From Lineolata rhizophorae (taxonomy: Eukaryota > Ascomycota > Dothideomycetes > Lineolatales > Lineolataceae), in the NCBI GenBank assembly GCA_010093515.1, contig MU001683.1:910422-974421 (forward strand): a DNA stretch of 64,000 nucleotides, read 5' to 3'. Every line of letters starts with the position of its first letter. Positions within the stretch are counted from its first letter, which is position 1. Under the pieces are notes generated by a model that had not been told where the DNA came from, searched no databases, and saw only the letters and a program-made list of their open reading frames with translations. Positions 11,359 through 22,500 of the stretch are shown piece after piece. The position numbers and the translations under genes are program-made.

Positions 11359-13883
11359 TCAAAAGTGGCCCCCCTCCACCGCCTTCCCCTCCCCATTAAC
11401 CACCCCATTAACCATCCCCCTCGCCGCCAACCCCCCACCCACCCCCTCTACCACTTCCCTCGTGACTGCCTCCAAGCACCCGCTCGCTGCCGCCACGAGC
11501 CCGAGGTACGGCCTGCTCGGATCGAGCACGCGCGACAGGTACTCGGGGTGGAACTGGACGCCGACGAAGTAAGGATGGTGGCGGAGCTCGACGACCTCCA
11601 TGCGGGCGCCCGACTCGTCGCGGCCGACGAAGGCGAGCGCGCCGTCCGCGGCTGCCTCGAGCCGCGCCACCAGCTCCGGGTTGATCTCATAGCGGTGACG
11701 GTGGCGCTCCAGCACGGCGTGCGTGGCCGTGCCGCCGTAAAGCGCCCGGAGCCGGCTCCACTCGCTTCCCGGCTGGAAGCGCGTCGCGCGCCGCCCGAGC
11801 CGCATGGTGCCGCCCATGGCCAGCTTGTCGATCTCGGGCATGAAGACGACGGCGTGGCGCTCCGGGGGGCTGCCCGCCGGCGCGAACTCCTCCGACGTGG
11901 CGCCCTCGAGCCCGGCCAGGTGGCGGGCCGCCTCGATGACGGCCACTTGCATGCCCAGGCACACGCCCAGGTAGGGCGCGCCTTTTTCGCGCGCCCACCG
12001 CGCTGCCGCGATCATGCCCTCGGTCCCGCGCGCCCCGAACCCGCCGGGCACCAGGATCCCGTGCGCCGTGCTCACGTCGTGCCACGCCTTGTAGTACCGC
12101 GCCGGGTCGCGGTCGCGCGTCGGCGCCTCGAGCGCCTCCGAGTCGATCCACACCAGGTTCAGCCGCCGCCGGCACCGCATCGCGCTGTGTTCGAGAGCCT
12201 TAATGACGCTAAGATACGAGTCGTGGAACTCGGTGTACTTGCCGACGAGGGCGATGTCGACGTTGTGGAATTTGTGTTCGTCGAGCGTCGCCGTCAGGGA
12301 CTGCCATTGGGCCCAGATGCGCGCGCCCTTGGTGACGAGGGCCGGGTCGAGTTTCACGCCGTCGAGGTGCAAGATGTCCTTCAGCAAGGGGACCAGCCCC
12401 TGGTCTTCCAGAAGGACGGGAACCTGGTAGATGGACGGCATGTCTCGGACCACCACCACTTGTTCGACGTCGACTTGGCAAAAATGCGCAATTTTTTCGA
12501 CCGTCGAGGGTTCGAGCGGGCGCTCGCATCGGCATGCAATCTAGCGCGGCACGGTTCGTGTTAGCTTCCTACGTTGTACCACATGAGAAATTGGTGGAAT
12601 ATGGAGGGGTGGGATCGCAATGACGTGCTGGGTGGCTACAGCGTCCACAAATATTCCCCCACCCCGCCGGCTGCGCCCCACCCGTCCATACCCTTTGCCG
12701 AAACCACAAAAAGAAGATCGGCAAGACGAAAAAGAAGCAAAGTATCGAAATTCCCGATGCGTACCAGGTCGGGAAGCAAACCCGCGCTACGCACGCCGCG
12801 GATAGCCTGCTGCGTCGGCTTCGTCTTCTGCTCGCCGTGGATGATGGGAATGTACGAGACGTGGATCTGGAGGAAGTTGTTGCGGCCAGCACGACGGCGC
12901 AGCTGGGTGAGGGCCTCGACGAAAGGCATGCTCTCGATGTCGCCGACGGTACCGCCGAGCTCGATGATACAAACGTCGGGCTCCTCACCGGTGTCGTCGA
13001 CCGGCACCTTCGCAACGCGCTCAACCCAGTCCTGGATCGCGTCCGTGATGTGCGGCACCACCTGAACGGTGCGGCCTAGGTAGTCGCCGTGCCGCTCCCG
13101 CTCGATGACGTGCTTGTAGATCTTGCCCGTCGTGATATTGTTCTCGCTCGTCAGCGTCACGTTCAGGTACCGCTCGTAGTTTCCCAGGTCGAGGTCCACT
13201 TCACCGCCGTCGTTAAGGACGAAGACCTCCCCATGTCTGCGAGGGCGGGGGGGCCAATGGCGCCGCGCGGAAATTCCGCGCGGCGCCGAAGCAGCGGTCA
13301 GCCGGGTCGGTGGAGATCTAGTGCGTATACTCCGTGGAACGTGCCGATGCAGGAAGAGAAGAGGTGGGTGGCGGGCAGGGGTTCGAGGCGCACACATACT
13401 CCTTGGGGTTCATAGTCCCGGCGTCGACATTCAGGTACGGGTCGATCTTGATGGACGAGACGTGCGGAGCTTGTCAGCATGCGCCGCGTCGAGTTGTACG
13501 CATATGCAGCCTTGGCAGCGAAGGGGAGAAGAGCAAGGAACGAAAAAAAATATAGATATACAAAATAAAAACTCTATACGGGTCAATCGGGTAGCAACTT
13601 ATCTTCAAGCCAATCGTCTTGAGCAGCAGGCCCGTCGACGAGGCTAAGACGCGCGAAGAGTCAGCCATTGCGCTGCTGCGGGACGCGTCGCCGCGTAGCC
13701 CATCATCTTTGCACTCTTCCCGTACCGATGATGCCTTTGCCGACGCCGCTAATCACACCTAGACGGGAACAAAACGAGGCGGTGTTAGCTCTCTCAAACG
13801 GCTAGTGGCGGCAGGGGGACAGGCCCAAAGAAATAAGAAAATTCCCCGCAATGCGCACCTCCGGAGACCAGAACGTATTTCAT
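11359..13883 (-). CDS. URA7: CTP synthase (glutamine-hydrolysing)
   Basis: It converts UTP, ATP and glutamine to CTP, the last step of pyrimidine nucleotide synthesis. Six exons in transcript order: 13883-13859, 13758-13726, 13643-13603, 13461-13400, 13236-12765 and 12540-11359 (604 aa, the usual fungal length). The N-terminus [19 protein letters not shown] gives the synthase P-loop. [38 protein letters not shown] and [13 protein letters not shown] are conserved amidoligase blocks. The glutaminase half has GVCLGMQ (Cys near 406) and FHPEY (His/Glu near 543). Introns 1, 2, 4 and 5 are GT-AG. Intron 3 (13462-13602) reads AT-AC and is listed separately. It is an essential metabolic enzyme that may form filaments, as CTP synthases generally do. 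Confidence 0.96.
13462..13602 (-). other. AT-AC intron (intron 3 of CTP synthase)
   Basis: On the minus strand the exon ends GGCTTGAAG and the intron starts ATAAGTTGCT; it ends CATGCTGACAAGCTCCGCAC before GTCTCGTCC. Removing exactly these 141 bases yields [12 protein letters not shown], matching the family with no gap. The 5' site is the common GTAAGT with A at position 1, so it is U2-like rather than the U12 type ATATCCTT. A branch-like TGCTGAC lies about 13 nt before the terminal AC. The intron carries an in-frame TGA, so retention would truncate the protein. A GT-AG alternative exists (GTTGCT to ACAAG) but inserts four residues and puts the branch A only about 4 nt from the AG. Confidence 0.78.
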
Positions 13884-15236
13884 GATGGGCGGCTGCTAGC
13901 GAGCTGTGCGTTGTTTGTGGGTAAGGAGCGCCTCGCCTGGCTAATGCCAGGGGGAGGGAGGGAAGGAGAAGAAGAAAGCGTCGGCGAGCGACGCGTCGGG
14001 ATAGAATTTGTGGTGGGCGCGGCCAAAGCGGGCGCGGGGCCCGTCATTGGCGGGCGGCGGGCGCGCTGCCCACGGTCTACCGTTTTGGCGGGGCACCGAG
14101 GACGAGCCACAGCGCCGAACGCCGGCACCGCGTGGCGCCCGCGCCATCTGCGATCGGGGCTGTGGCTCGGCGGGGCAAGCCACCGGCGCATGGCCGCCAG
14201 CTTAGTCCGGACCTTAATACAACGTATTAAGACGTCGATTGGTCTGGTGCCCTGCGCACCCTATTCCGCCCTCTGTAGCCTCAGTTGCCCTTCGGAAGGG
14301 CGGCGCGCAATGCACGTCGCGGACACGGCAATCGCCAGCAACAAATTTTCTCTCGTCAAATAACGGACTAGGCATTTCGTGCCCCGGAGGGGCGGATATC
14401 GTGCAGCCCGGCATCTAACCCTCCAGAAAAAGGCCCCGAGCAAGTCGTGCTGGTCAAAATCCTCCTCCGGAAATGCCGAAAGACCAAAATTACCGAAACG
14501 GAGAATAGGAAAGGCTAAAAAATGGGCCACGGCGCGAGAAGGAACTCGAATGGCACACCATTCGGGCGCAAATCTTTGTTGAGCATCCCTCCACTTTCTC
14601 GCCGGCGCCTCCCGCAAACTGGTTTCCCTTCCAAAACAATCTTCTCGACGTGCCCGTCATTCTCGGCTGCGTCTTAGACGTTCGTACCTCTAACCGTCCT
14701 TCGTGAACCAAATTAAATCAATCGAAACCAAAATTCCCCATGACATGGCGTCGCTGACCGACCAGTCCGAACTCTTTACCCAGTGGTGTATGGGATTAAT
14801 CAAATAGGACCAAAGAAAATACTAGGTTGCGGGGATCTTGTGTGCATCAGAGAAGAGGGGGACAAGAAAAGAGACAAAGCGAAATTCGGTCAAACCGAGG
14901 AGAGCTCTGGACGATAAAAAGAAAAATTAGGAAGCATAATGAAAGAAAAAAAAAAAAAGGCATGTGGCTGTTACGAATACACCGTTAGCCCGTTAAAATG
15001 TCTAAAAGCCTCCCAAAGAACAGTTCGTCCAGAATGCTATGCCAAAACGCACTCGTTGCTGCGCACTCGACCCGACCCAAAAAAAAAAAAAGAAAATCAC
15101 CTAGTAACCTCCACCAGCATCGCGACGAACAGTGACAAATTTCCGCATCAACTAACCCGGTACCCCGCACTTGCGAATAACCACCACCTCGCCCCTCCCG
15201 TCAAGTACTCTCATCGTGCGTTGAGCGGGCCCGGCT
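13884..15236. other. spacer: CTP synthase promoter and vosA 3' region
   Basis: 1.35 kb. The half next to 13884 must carry the CTP synthase promoter and 5' leader; the half next to 15236 carries the vosA 3' UTR. There are A-runs near 14946-14957 and 15080-15092. No convincing gene. Confidence 0.5.
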
Positions 15237-16842
15237 CTATCGCCTCCTCTTCACCCGCGAGGCGTCCTTATCCGCGTCACCGCCATCATCGTCCTCCTCG
15301 CTCGCATTCAACCGCTTCCTCGCCAACGCCTTCTCATTCCCCTTCTTCACCTGGATGTTGCACCCTTGCAGCTTCAGCGCGCGGGTGAGCGCGCTGCTCG
15401 GCCGCATGCCGGGGAAATCCTTGGCCGTGTACACGGTGAAGACGTCGGACAGGGCCTCGGTGAGGATGGGCGAGTAGCCGCCGACGTGCAGGTTCGTCGG
15501 GTCGATGCGCATGAGCACGAAGCGCAGGCGATACTGGCCGTGGGTGCGGCAGGACAGGTCGGGGAAGCAGAAGAAGCAGCCCTCGACGTCGTGCTCGTCT
15601 TTGGCGACCGACGGCGACGCCACCAGCTGGCCCATGAGCCGCCGCGTCGTGCGCCGGTCCGGCTGCACCAGCGCCGTCTCCTCCGTCAACCCGTCCGAGC
15701 TCCACAGCGTGCAGTGCACCACGTTGAGCGTGTACCGCAGCTCGTCGTGGTCCGTCTGGCCCGTCCGCGGGTCCGTGACGACGAGCTCGATGATGGGCGG
15801 CGGGTCGATCACGCGCCGGTCACGCTCGCCGAAGCCGCAGGCCCGGGCCGCGATTGGCTGTTGTCGCACGCGGAGCTCGTACCGAAGCTGTCTAAAACGG
15901 GGGAAAGAGTGGTTAGAAACCAACAAAATGGAGCAATATCAATTGGCATCTTGTCTCTTACGCTTTGTCTTGCGGTATGCTCTGCCGCGCCGGTACCGAA
16001 TTTGATGGCTTCCGTGGTATCGGTACCCGAGCTTGGGCAGGCGCCGGAGGCGGGGGAGGAGGAGCCGTGGCAGGAGCAGATGCGGGAGCGGGAGCGGGAG
16101 CGGGCACGGGCGCGGGCGCGGGCGCGGGGGCAGGCGCGTGCGCAGCGACAGGCTCCTGGTGTGTCAGCTGCCCGTATGACGAAGAGCCCGATCCTCGAGA
16201 ACTCACGGAGCCATGGTACGACGGCTGGTTGCGATAGCTCGGCGTGTAGCTTGGCGACGGAAGCGGAGCGAAGGGCTGCTTGTTGTAAGACGGCTCCACG
16301 GGAGAGACAAAAGGAGGCTCGAGATTGGCCGGACCCCGGCCGTCCTCGACCGAGTAGCGGTGGTCTGTCATCCGTCTTTGGAGAGACGGAGGCGGTTGCG
16401 GCGCTCCTCCTTCGGAGCGGGGCGACATTGGCGGGCCATAGGTCTGCGGGGAGTAGAGCGAGTCTGATCGAGGAGGCGTGTACGGATTGTTGGTCAGAAG
16501 CTTTTCTACGGGTGCAGCGGAGCCCCCGTGTGACCGTGGTTGAGATCTCGGCGGTGGCGGTGCGGAGTGGGAATGGAGGGGAGGAAGGGAGTTCTGCGGA
16601 GGCGGCTGTTGCTGCTGATGCTGCTGATGGTGATGGTGGTGGTGGTGGTGGGGTGGTAGCGGCGGCGGCGGCGGCGGCTGGTGTTGGTTCGAGTACGGCT
16701 GGTAATGGTCTTGTCGATTGGGCGGGATGACGAGAGGAGGAAGCTGGATGGGCTGGTGGCTCTGGCTGCGGAACGGAGGGTCGTTGCGGAAGTGGGAGTC
16801 GAAGGAGAGGGGAGGGATCGGAGGTTTTTGCGTCTCGGTCAT
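15237..16842 (-). CDS. vosA: velvet-family regulator VosA
   Basis: A velvet-domain DNA-binding factor for spore maturation, viability and trehalose, which usually pairs with VelB. Exons are 16842-15962 and 15891-15237 with a 70-bp GT-AG intron (511 aa). Residues 1-290 are disordered: Pro/Gln-rich, an eight-His run and a Pro-Ala repeat. The velvet domain spans about 296-470, beginning LRYELRVRQQPIAARACGFG, then DRRVIDPPPIIEL, TRRLMGQLVASP, CFFCFPDLSCRTHGQYRLRF and DVFTVYTAKDFPGMRPSSAL. CFFCFPDLSCRT and the uninterrupted domain point to VosA/RYP2 rather than VelB. The C-terminus is basic (RVKRRR). I chose the ATG at 16842 for its context (CGCCACCATGACC); in-frame ATGs at 16908 and 17061 would extend the protein. 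Confidence 0.93.
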
Positions 16843-18558
16843 GGTGGCGATGGCGGACACTCCAATGTTGGGTGGATGTATCGGCGGTGGCGGAGGAGGT
16901 CGGGACATACGTGGACTCTTATTTGCCTGCGGGCGACGATGCAGCCTGCCGCATTGGGGCACCGACGTCGTCGCGACCAGCGGTGGGAGCTCGAACACGC
17001 GGTGCTGAGCCAAAGAGGGAAACCGGGCCAACGACGCAGGTCTCGCGGGGGCGGTGCACAAGAATCCAAACCGGGGCGCGGAGCAGTGTGGCGGTCACGG
17101 TGTTTATAGGCGCGATTGGGGTTGCGGTAGCAATAATAAGAGCGAATCTTAAGGACCATGCGCGAGATCGGCATGCCCCGGCAAGCGCTCTTTCAGGTTG
17201 AAGGCGGCGGCGGTTCCGTCGAGAGCGGGAGGGCGTTTGGACGGGATCCGGGATGGCTTTCCAGGGTTGAGGCGGTGGTCGACGGCAAACGTGCGCAAGC
17301 AGTAAAGGCGGCCGGCCAGCAACCGAGAGGGGGGAGGGGTTTGGGTAGCGCGCCTGGGGTCCTGGGAGGAAGCGGAGGGGAGGGGGGGAGGGGGGGAGGG
17401 GATGGAAGGGACCGCGAAACGGCAGCCACCGCTCAATTGGCCGGGCAGCTGGGCCCTGCGGTGGTTGGTTGGCCGGCGACTGGGGGGGTAGGCCGAGGGC
17501 GGGCGGGCCAGCCAGGGCAGGCTTGCAAGCCAGGGCACCAGGGCACGAGAAAGAGCCGAGCGTTGCTTCGGACAAGGGTGCCAAAGTGCCAGCGGGCGAG
17601 CAAGCTCAGATCCAACGCCCGTCGCGAAGAAACGCGCGCACGGCCGTCGAGGGAGTCGACGAGGGGATCTTCCTGAGGCAGGCCGCAGTGCCGGGCCAGA
17701 GAGCGGCCGCAGCAGGACTTGCGGTGGTGGTGCTTGCTTTGGTGGTAACGGCGATGGTGGTGGCAGAGAGTGGCATTGAGGAGAGGAGAGGAGAGGGGGG
17801 GAGGGAGGGAGGGATAGATGGCTGGAAGGATGGAGAATGGGCGCCTCCTGCTCGGAAGGTAAACGAAAGACGTGGTACCGTACCCCGTTGCCGGGCCGTG
17901 GTAATTGTCGCTCGTCGGCTCGCCGTGTGTGCGCGCTGCGGTCAGGATTATGCCGGGTTTTATCCCGCCGTTGGTTAATAAGTGCTCCCTCAGGCCCGGG
18001 CAGCAGGCTTTGCCCTCGCAAGGAAGATGGGGAAAGAGGAAGACAGGAAAAAGGTTCAAGGGAAAAAAAAAGCACCGATCAACCGTGGAATACAGAGCCT
18101 GGCCCGGCACATGCGGGCCACCGAAAGAGAGCGAGAGGGAGCGGGGATGGAGCGCACGGCAAGCCGTCGGCGGCGTGTGCGAGTGGGCGGGCGCGGGCGG
18201 GCGGGCAGCGGGAAGCCTTTAGGGTTCCTCTAATGCTGGTGTCCAGGCCGGTGGCCAGTCGGCCAGGCTGGCTGGCTGCAGCAACCGCAGCAAGCAGAGC
18301 ACCGGCACTGGGCCTTAGCTGTCTCACCAACTCGAGCACCTAACCTTCTTGCTCCATCCGTCGCCTAGTACGGCTCCGCGTCCTGGCTGCCCGCCTAGTA
18401 CCTGCCGCTGCTAGAGCTGCCGCTGCTGCGCGTCGTCGCGTCTCGTTTCGCGGCCACATCGTCAATTAAAACCACAGGCGCGAATGCGCGCCGGCTAAAA
18501 CGAGCCAGTGTGCGATCCGCAGGTTTGGCCTAGAGCACGGGTAAAGCGCTCCGCTAGG

Positions 18559-18584
18559 AGCAGCAGCAGCAGCAGCAGCAGCAG
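18559..18584. repeat. (CAG)n microsatellite
   Basis: Roughly eight tandem CAG units in gene-free DNA, followed by imperfect GCAGAAGC/CAGCAG copies to about 18640. The open frame through it is low-complexity Ser/Gln and not believed to be coding. Confidence 0.8.
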
Positions 18585-18958
18585 GAAGAGGAGCAACGGC
18601 AGGAGAAGCAGAAGCCAGCAGCAGCAGCTAGCAGAGCTGCCGCTGCTCGAGGAAGGGAGGCGTATCACAAGGGGGAGCCGGCCGGCGGGGCAATATCGAA
18701 GCAATATTGGCGTAGATTGGGCGGCTGGCCCTCGCACACCTCGCCCGCTCGCCCTACATACCACACCTCCCTGGGGTTGCCCGCACTACCCGCCAGCAAT
18801 CCCAGGCCTGCGGTCGCCGTCCGAGACACACGCGATAAGATTCGAAAATGCTCCGGCTTGAAACGACAGCGATACTCGATGCAGTTCAAACGACGGGCCA
18901 CACAACACACCCACACATATCATCCATTACGAGTGTAGTTCACGGATGACCTGGGGTT

Positions 18959-18998
18959 GGGGGAGGGGGGGCTTCTTTCTCCCCCTCCCCCCTCCCCC
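18959..18998. repeat. perfect 12-bp G/C inverted repeat (hairpin-forming)
   Basis: GGGGGAGGGGGG at 18959-18970 pairs exactly with CCCCCCTCCCCC at 18987-18998 across a 16-nt pyrimidine-rich loop. The G strand could also form a quadruplex. It lies about 2.1 kb upstream of the vosA start. Confidence 0.75.
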
Positions 18999-19493
18999 CC
19001 TCTTCCCCGTGGTCGAATCTTCTCCATAGGTCGCATCCCAGGTTCAAGGATGTAAAAAGCCGTTAGAAAGAAGGGAAAAGGAAAAATCAAAAGACGGTAC
19101 GGAGTATGTACCTATGTACCTACGCACATCCGGAGGCGGGTGCGGGTCGCGCTGGCCGGGCCTGAGTGGCAGGCGACTGGTGAGCGTGTGCCGGCGGCTG
19201 CAGCCCGGCCAGAGCATCGAACCTGGAAACGGGCGATCTGTCCAAGGCTGTGGGGGGCCTCGGACCAGGGCTGCCTCCCCCCTCGAAACGAAACTCCCCA
19301 CCCCCGTGTGCAACACCCCCCCCCTCCCCCGAGTCGGGCCAGCCAGGCGCTCCTGCCTGCTGCCGTGGAACACGCCTCCGGAGCAGATTCGTCGAATTTT
19401 CCATCGCCGCTATCCGGCTCCTCGGTCGGCGGTCGCGGGTCCTGCAGAGAGGCACGGGGGCACACGAGGGTTTCCTCCAAACAGTCCCGTCCA

Positions 19494-19521
19494 CGCCGCA
19501 CGCCGCACGCCGCACGCCGCA
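19494..19521. repeat. tandem heptamer CGCCGCA x4
   Basis: Four perfect head-to-tail copies of CGCCGCA in non-coding DNA. Confidence 0.85.
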
Positions 19522-22500
19522 ACTCCAAGCATCTCCAAAAGGCCTTAGTCGTGCGCGTAGTGTGTCCTCGTGGCCCATTTTCCCCTTTGCTTTAGCATTG
19601 CCATCTCCTCGACGAACGCCATTTATTAGTGCGCGGGCCCCAGCGGCATTGCAGCATCTGGCCCGGCCAACCCACCAAAAGCTCTTCCGGGAGCCGCCCG
19701 TTAGCGCCCCGCGCGCATCCAAGGTCCGTCATGCGGAGAATAATGCAGGCATCTGGGCATGTATGTATCGGGGACCATGGGCTGTCCGGCTGCACCAGAT
19801 AGGAGCGTGTCAGCAGGCAAGACCCCGGAAGCGAAAAGGGAATATGTAGGTTTGGACCCATGGTAAGCAGCGATGGAGGGCGTGTGTCTCTCTGCCCCTC
19901 TCAGCCTCGGCCACCGTGCAAATTGACGCCGCGTTTTAGAGCACTTTGGGCAAGCAAGCCGCTGGACGTCTCGGCCCTGCAAGGCGCTTCACGCAACCCC
20001 GAGTTGCCGGCCATGCCGGGGAGCCGGATAGGAAGGGCGCCAATGATCGGCGGCCGCTTTCGGCGAGGCCTACCTACATACATACCTGCCACTCCCCCTC
20101 ATTCGCACATCGCAGGTACATGCAATATGTACGCAGGAAAACCTAGGTAAGTCGAGGTAGGTACATACTGGACACACATACGTTGGCCGCAGTACTGTGT
20201 GTGAGAGGTCGAACGGGCTGGCGGCACCCAATGCGACTGGTAACAAATATGAGCCGGTTGTCCAGATGTTTTGGACAGACGGCGGCGGGCCGGCCCAATT
20301 GGCGGCCCCCTGCAGAATGGGTGCTAAATGTCGTTCGATCTCGGGGTCGAAAACGGTGCGGTGGGACGGCGACTGCGGGATGCGGTCACCAGCCCGCCCG
20401 ACCAGCCAGCCAAGACGCTCGTTCAATGGTCGCGCCTGGGCGGCCGCCGAACGCTTGCGTCCGTGGACGACCGGTTCGGGCCATCTGGCTGCCGGGACGG
20501 CTTCCGCATCGAGCACGCCCGGCGGGGTCGCTGCTACATCCCCTGCCGCGTTCGTGCTAGCGCGCCGGTGGGTTGCTCCTCCCAATCAGCGGCTGTGGCG
20601 CTCTTGGCCCGCCCCCTTTGGGCCTTGAGGTCCCGGTCCATTTGTACATAGCCGTGGCCCGGCTCCAAACCCCAATCGAGCCCGTCGATCGCCCCCGTCC
20701 GGGTACCGCGCCGCACGCGTGCCCGACACCGTGTACATACATAGGTGTCGTCGCGATGGTTCATGCCTGGAGCCGCTTCGGAGCGGCTAGTTTTGTCGAG
20801 AACGACCGCGCCGCACGAGCGGGACACGCTAGATTCTCCCTGCGTGCATGCCTACGTAGGCAGCCTCCGTCGGCCGCTTCCTTCGCAACATCATTCGCAT
20901 TCTCTTTCGGTAGCTGCTACCCTTCCTTCCTTCCCTCCTTCCTTTGCAATCTCTGCGTCTTGAGCGCTTTTCTTCCTGAAACCCGCCCGCCGTGACTGTT
21001 TCTCCGCCCTTGATTGCCATTATTTGCCCACTTATCGCCTCTTGGACGCTTCTCCTCCACCACCCTCCTCCAAAATTAAGATTGCTCGTTCACTTGAAAC
21101 GAAACGTCCAGTGCCCGTGAGTCGCGCGCGGCAAGCTAAGCGAGTGGTGGAAGCCGCGCGTTGGACGGTGCTGGACGGGATGGCCTGAGCTACAACAACC
21201 TGCCAAACTGGACGGCATCGTTGGTCCATGTGCCTCATCACCACCTCCTCGCTGTAACCTCGACGTGCCCGGACACGACGCTCAGTCTCCGCCGTGTCGC
21301 GTCGCGTCCAGAACGCGTTCCTGCAACCCCGTCTCTCCCCGCTCGAGGAACGCACGGCCGGAACCACCCAACACAGGTCGTCCCTGTATGTACCTAGATC
21401 CCAAGGATCGCTGGGACGTCGCGGACGTGGATGTACACGTCGTCAATCAAGACCACGCTGTCTAGCCGTCGTCTCCGCCAAGCGCTCTACTGCCGACTCG
21501 GGCCATATGATTCCCTGGGTTATAGAATGCCAGCTAACGTGCCGTGCGTCGAGTTTCGCCCTTTGGATTGGCCGGGACCGCCACTGCCACCATTTCGTCA
21601 CGGCGATGGCGCGTGTATCCGCTCGCTACCCGCTCCATGGTTCGGCGACGATAAGATTCCGAGTTATCGGTCCATCCCTTCGTCAGCTAACTAACGGGTG
21701 TCCTGACCGGGGTATAACGTACCAGGTATGTCCTCAAGAGGGCGGGGCCATGCCACGCTGCCGTAATTACCGGCGTGAAATACACTGCAACCTCACGGGG
21801 GACGTTAGATTGTTAGTCGCCCGACGTAATCCTCTATCTGAGCCAGAGTCATCAATCTTGCTGACAACGCCTCCCCGTGAGTCGTCCATGACGGGACGAC
21901 GTCGGCATGGTCCGGCGTGCCAGAGAACTCTTTCCCGGTTTGGCGCCACCTCCTTCACATACGCCAGGTCCACGCCTTGAGCCATTTGCCGCCTGCATTC
22001 CCTAGCACCTCCAACTGCAGATTCATCTTGGATATTACCCAGGATGCTCCGTGAGCCTCCCTCCGGCCAATTGGGTGGGCGATGGCGTGGCCGGGGTCCT
22101 ATCCCTTCCCTTCCTGTCCGGGCGTCTAGCCGCTCCGTCGCGATATTGCCGCTCGGCCAAATCCTGCTGATATTGGTTTCTGACCCTCCTTAGACCTTTG
22201 ATGATGTGCGCCGCGTGCACGATGATGAGTATCTCATTGAAAAGATCTGGCGCTCGACTGTCAACTCATCCCAAAGTTAGATGTCATACCAACCAGCAGT
22301 GTCACATGGCCCTCAGCTGATGGGCGAGGATTTGAATTACTTTCCCTACTTAAGTCATTTATTGGCAAGGTCGCGAACATTTTGATATTGGGACAAGGAT
22401 AGACGAAAACAAGGAGCAAACCAAGAGAACGGGATTAGCCATTTCGTCGACACACGGAGTGGATCTCGAGCCGGTATGCCTCCACCCGCTTAGATTTTGA

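Noticed and set aside
11365-12564. 399-codon open frame on the plus strand
   Set aside because: It is antisense to the CTP synthase glutaminase exon. Its translation is Arg/His/Ala-rich and is explained by the GC-rich third positions of the real gene.
13462-13602. GT-AG reading of CTP synthase intron 3 (donor GTTGCT, acceptor ACAAG)
   Set aside because: It keeps the frame but inserts four residues into a conserved segment, uses a poor donor and leaves the branch A only about 4 nt from the acceptor. The AT-AC reading fits better, though only transcripts can settle it.
17149-18110. Overlapping 225-308-codon minus-strand frames upstream of vosA
   Set aside because: Low-complexity Pro/Ser/Arg translations in two frames of the same DNA, with no domain and no codon pattern favouring one frame.
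21294-21980. 228-codon plus-strand frame in the gene-free block
   Set aside because: Random composition (Arg, Ser, Thr, Cys scattered), no motif, and no splice-supported extension.
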